Positions 22,341 through 23,625 of a stretch of 23,625 nt of DNA are shown piece after piece (the stretch's first letter is position 1; every line of letters begins with the position of its first letter). The notes below the pieces were generated by a model. The model was given only the letters and a program-made list of their open reading frames with translations. It made no database searches and had not been told where the DNA came from. The DNA lies in assembly GCA_964641715.1 (NCBI GenBank), contig CAZXMB010000023.1, forward strand, positions 1 to 23,625. The letters are read 5' to 3'. The translations under genes were made by a program, and so were the position numbers. The DNA is from CAZXMB01 sp964641715. GTDB taxonomy: Bacteria; Desulfobacterota; BSN033; UBA1163.

Positions 22341-22802
22341 TCAATATTTCCCGTCCTCTTCGGAAATGATCTCGAAAAGTTCCTTCTGGGACTTGGCTTC
22401 GATCAGTCGTCTCTTGAAAGAAGAATCCTTCAGCAGTTTCGCGATTCGGCCCAAGAGGTTAAGATTTTCCGCTGCAGAATTTTCGGGTGCCATCACTAAA
22501 AAGAAGAGCTGACAGGGTTTGTGATCGACCGAATCAAAATCGACTCCCCTCGCCGAACGGCCGAAGGAGATGAAGAAACCCTTCAATTTCTTCAACCGTC
22601 CGTGAGGAATGGCAATGCCTTCACCGATCCCGGTGGAACCAAGCTTTTCCCTTTCGAGGAGGACCGAAACCAGGTCCTCGGATGAGGAGACTCCGCAGGG
22701 TTTGACCAGGACCTCGGACAATTCTTTCAGAACGGTTCTCTTATCGGTCCCCTTGAGCTCGAAGATCACCCACTCCGCCTTGAGATAATCCAAAATCTTC
22801 AT
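22341..22802 (-). CDS. ptsN: PTS EIIA, nitrogen-type
   Basis: EIIA(Ntr) domain of 153 residues. The phosphohistidine is H67 in GIAIPHGRL; FGRSARGVDFDSVDHKPCQLFFLVMAPE continues the fold. In proteobacteria these proteins report PTS phosphorylation state to regulators such as potassium transport. The gene lies 22 bases after hpf and seven before hprK, the normal rpoN-linked order, although rpoN itself is not seen in the window. The ATG at 22802 follows a G-rich ribosome-binding site. Confidence 0.95.
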   Translation of the reverse strand: MKILDYLKAEWVIFELKGTDKRTVLKELSEVLVKPCGVSSSEDLVSVLLEREKLGSTGIGEGIAIPHGRLKKLKGFFISFGRSARGVDFDSVDHKPCQLFFLVMAPENSAAENLNLLGRIAKLLKDSSFKRRLIEAKSQKELFEIISEEDGKY

Positions 22803-22824
22803 CCCAACCCCTCTGCCCTTATCC

Positions 22825-23367
22825 TTATTTAGGATAAGGCTCTACCCACTCATAACCTCCGTCTTTTTGACAGAGGCCATTGATCTGTCCGGAATCGGAA
22901 TTGATAAAGAAGAGAAAATCCTCTTTTGAAAGTTCCAGTTCGGAAACTGCCTCTTCGAGGGAAAGGGCCTGGACAGGGAAACGTCTTCTATGGATCAGAG
23001 GAGGATTTTCTGACCCCTCCTTTCCCCCGGCCGCCTTTCTCTTCTTCTGGAGAGGTGCTAAAAAAGGAAGGGCGTTTTCCCTTTTGCGTTTGGCCTTCTC
23101 TCTTCCTTCGCGGACCTGACGATCCATCTTCTCTACCATCTGATCGATTGCGGTATAGAGATCCCTGTCCTTCCCCTCGCTATTATAGGTCACCCCATCC
23201 CCGATGATGGTCAGCTCGGCAAAATGCCGGAATTTCTCAACCGAGAGAACGACATGGACCTCTCTGGGGGTCACCAAATATTTCTGTAATTTCTGAACCT
23301 TTTCCTTGATATAATTCTTAACTCCCTGATCGGCCTCTAAATGTCGAAATGTCACAGATACCCGCAT
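22825..23367 (-). CDS. hpf: Ribosome hibernation promoting factor, long form
   Basis: Binds the 30S decoding region and pairs ribosomes into inactive 100S dimers. The 180-residue length and two-domain layout mark the long form. Residues 1-100 form the RaiA/HPF domain (MRVSVTFRHLEAD, then VEVH-type strands and the TAIDQMVEKMDRQVR helix). Residues 100-125 are a basic linker, and 128-180 form the dimerisation domain (LEEAVSELELSKEDFLFFIN, GGYEWVEPY). The ATG at 23367 has AAGGAG seven bases upstream; an upstream in-frame ATG at 23409 adds 14 unlike residues and is rejected. It is the first gene of the long minus-strand run, and hairpin repeats lie just behind it. Confidence 0.95.
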   Translation of the reverse strand: MRVSVTFRHLEADQGVKNYIKEKVQKLQKYLVTPREVHVVLSVEKFRHFAELTIIGDGVTYNSEGKDRDLYTAIDQMVEKMDRQVREGREKAKRKRENALPFLAPLQKKRKAAGGKEGSENPPLIHRRRFPVQALSLEEAVSELELSKEDFLFFINSDSGQINGLCQKDGGYEWVEPYPK

Positions 23368-23434
23368 CGTTGAACTCCTTTTTGAAAAAATTCGAAACCC
23401 AAAAATCAAATCCGATACAAAATTTTATGGGTTA

Positions 23435-23489
23435 CGGGAAAGTCGGCTGAATGCCCCGCCTTGTAGGCGGGGATGGCGGCAACGGGCTC
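23435..23489 (-). repeat. Right copy of the 55-bp hairpin-bearing repeat
   Basis: Inverted relative to the copy at 1-55, with 54 of 55 bases identical. It holds the same 8-bp stem (23454-23461 and 23465-23472). Here the sequence beyond the left-copy boundary is also visible: a further hairpin (23485-23502) and an outer pair GTCGGCT/AGCCGAC (23442-23448 and 23505-23511). Together they make a three-way-junction-like fold of about 70 bases. It lies about 70 bases behind the hpf start, so it may be in or near the hpf leader. Confidence 0.85.
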
Positions 23490-23543
23490 CAGAATTGGAG
23501 CCAAAGCCGACAATATTAATGACACTAAACCTTAACCCGAAAG

Positions 23544-23562
23544 CCCCGCCCTGTGGGCGGGG
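23544..23562. repeat. Second GC-rich hairpin upstream of hpf
   Basis: CCCCGCCC and GGGCGGGG form a perfect 8-bp stem with a TGT loop, flanked by AAAG and, after AG, CTTT. Its stem resembles the one in the 55-bp repeat but with a different closing pair, so the two may be related units. In the direction of hpf it would fold ahead of the repeat copy. IS200/IS605-type ends often carry such hairpins. Confidence 0.6.
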
Positions 23563-23578
23563 AGCTTTACTAATTTGT

Positions 23579-23606
23579 TTCGAAATTCGTGCTTCGAATT
23601 TCGGAT
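23579..23606. repeat. Heptad-repeat arm with internal hairpin
   Basis: Four in-phase 7-base units of the form TTCGNNN. Inside them CGAAATTCG (23581-23589) and CGAATTTCG (23595-23603) form a perfect 9-bp stem with a 5-base loop. It is the third heptad-repeat site in the window, and the sequence ends 19 bases later, so a further arm may lie outside. No gene is visible in 23368-23625. Confidence 0.7.
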
Positions 23607-23625
23607 TGTCTAAATGATCTTTCTC

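Noticed and set aside
1..23625. CRISPR array
   Set aside because: The repeats seen are 7-base tandem units or single palindromes; no regularly spaced 24-40 base repeats with unique spacers exist.
1..23625. tRNA or rRNA genes
   Set aside because: No cloverleaf-like segment with a T-arm consensus, nor any conserved rRNA stretch, was recognised in the gaps.

Overview
The window reads as a stretch of chromosome from a Gram-negative, delta-proteobacterium-like organism (Desulfobacterota or a relative). The reasons are the gene order hpf-ptsN-hprK-rapZ-EIIA(Man)-HPr-EI, a tripartite-type RND pump, the MEP isoprenoid enzyme IspG, and the Mut7-C/rsmD/coaD neighbourhood. This placement comes from remembered gene order and family knowledge, not from a database search. 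Almost every gene is intact and housekeeping. No complete mobile element, CRISPR array, rRNA or tRNA was recognised.

Layout. Bases 1-385 hold no confident gene. They contain a 55-bp hairpin-bearing repeat and a pseudoknot-like segment that may be the decayed end of an IS200/IS605-type element. Bases 386-1035 (minus) hold two overlapping small Cys-rich genes that share the spacing C-X17-C-X8-C-X6-C, with a good sigma-54 promoter in the AT-rich gap upstream. Bases 1273-2578 (minus) hold trxB and a small exported protein. Bases 2740-6997 (plus) hold ndk, rlmN, mtnP, a Mut7-C RNase-like gene, rsmD and coaD. Bases 7012-8870 (minus) hold a PAC2-family gene with its own near-consensus promoter, and purC. 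Bases 9061-9651 (plus) hold a CDP-alcohol phosphatidyltransferase.

Bases 9695-23367 are one long minus-strand run. Read in transcription order it is hpf, ptsN, hprK, rapZ, EIIA(Man), HPr, enzyme I, metK, ahcY, an RND adaptor, an RND pump and ispG, with many overlapping or nearly touching gene ends. The first seven form a PTS phosphorelay. Enzyme I phosphorylates HPr on His15, HprK acts on HPr Ser46, EIIA(Man) and PtsN are phosphate acceptors, and no sugar permease (EIIB/C) is present. It therefore looks regulatory. MetK, AhcY and, on the other strand, MtnP cover synthesis of S-adenosylmethionine and disposal of its by-products.

The least explained material lies between genes. The two ends of the window carry the same 55-bp sequence in inverted orientation (54 of 55 identical). 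Three gaps carry tandem 7-bp repeats, four units per arm where counted, that fold into hairpins. A 17-bp perfect inverted repeat with competing pairings precedes the Mut7-C gene, and a palindromic leader covers the rsmD ribosome-binding site. The novel protein candidate is the Cys-rich pair behind the sigma-54 promoter.
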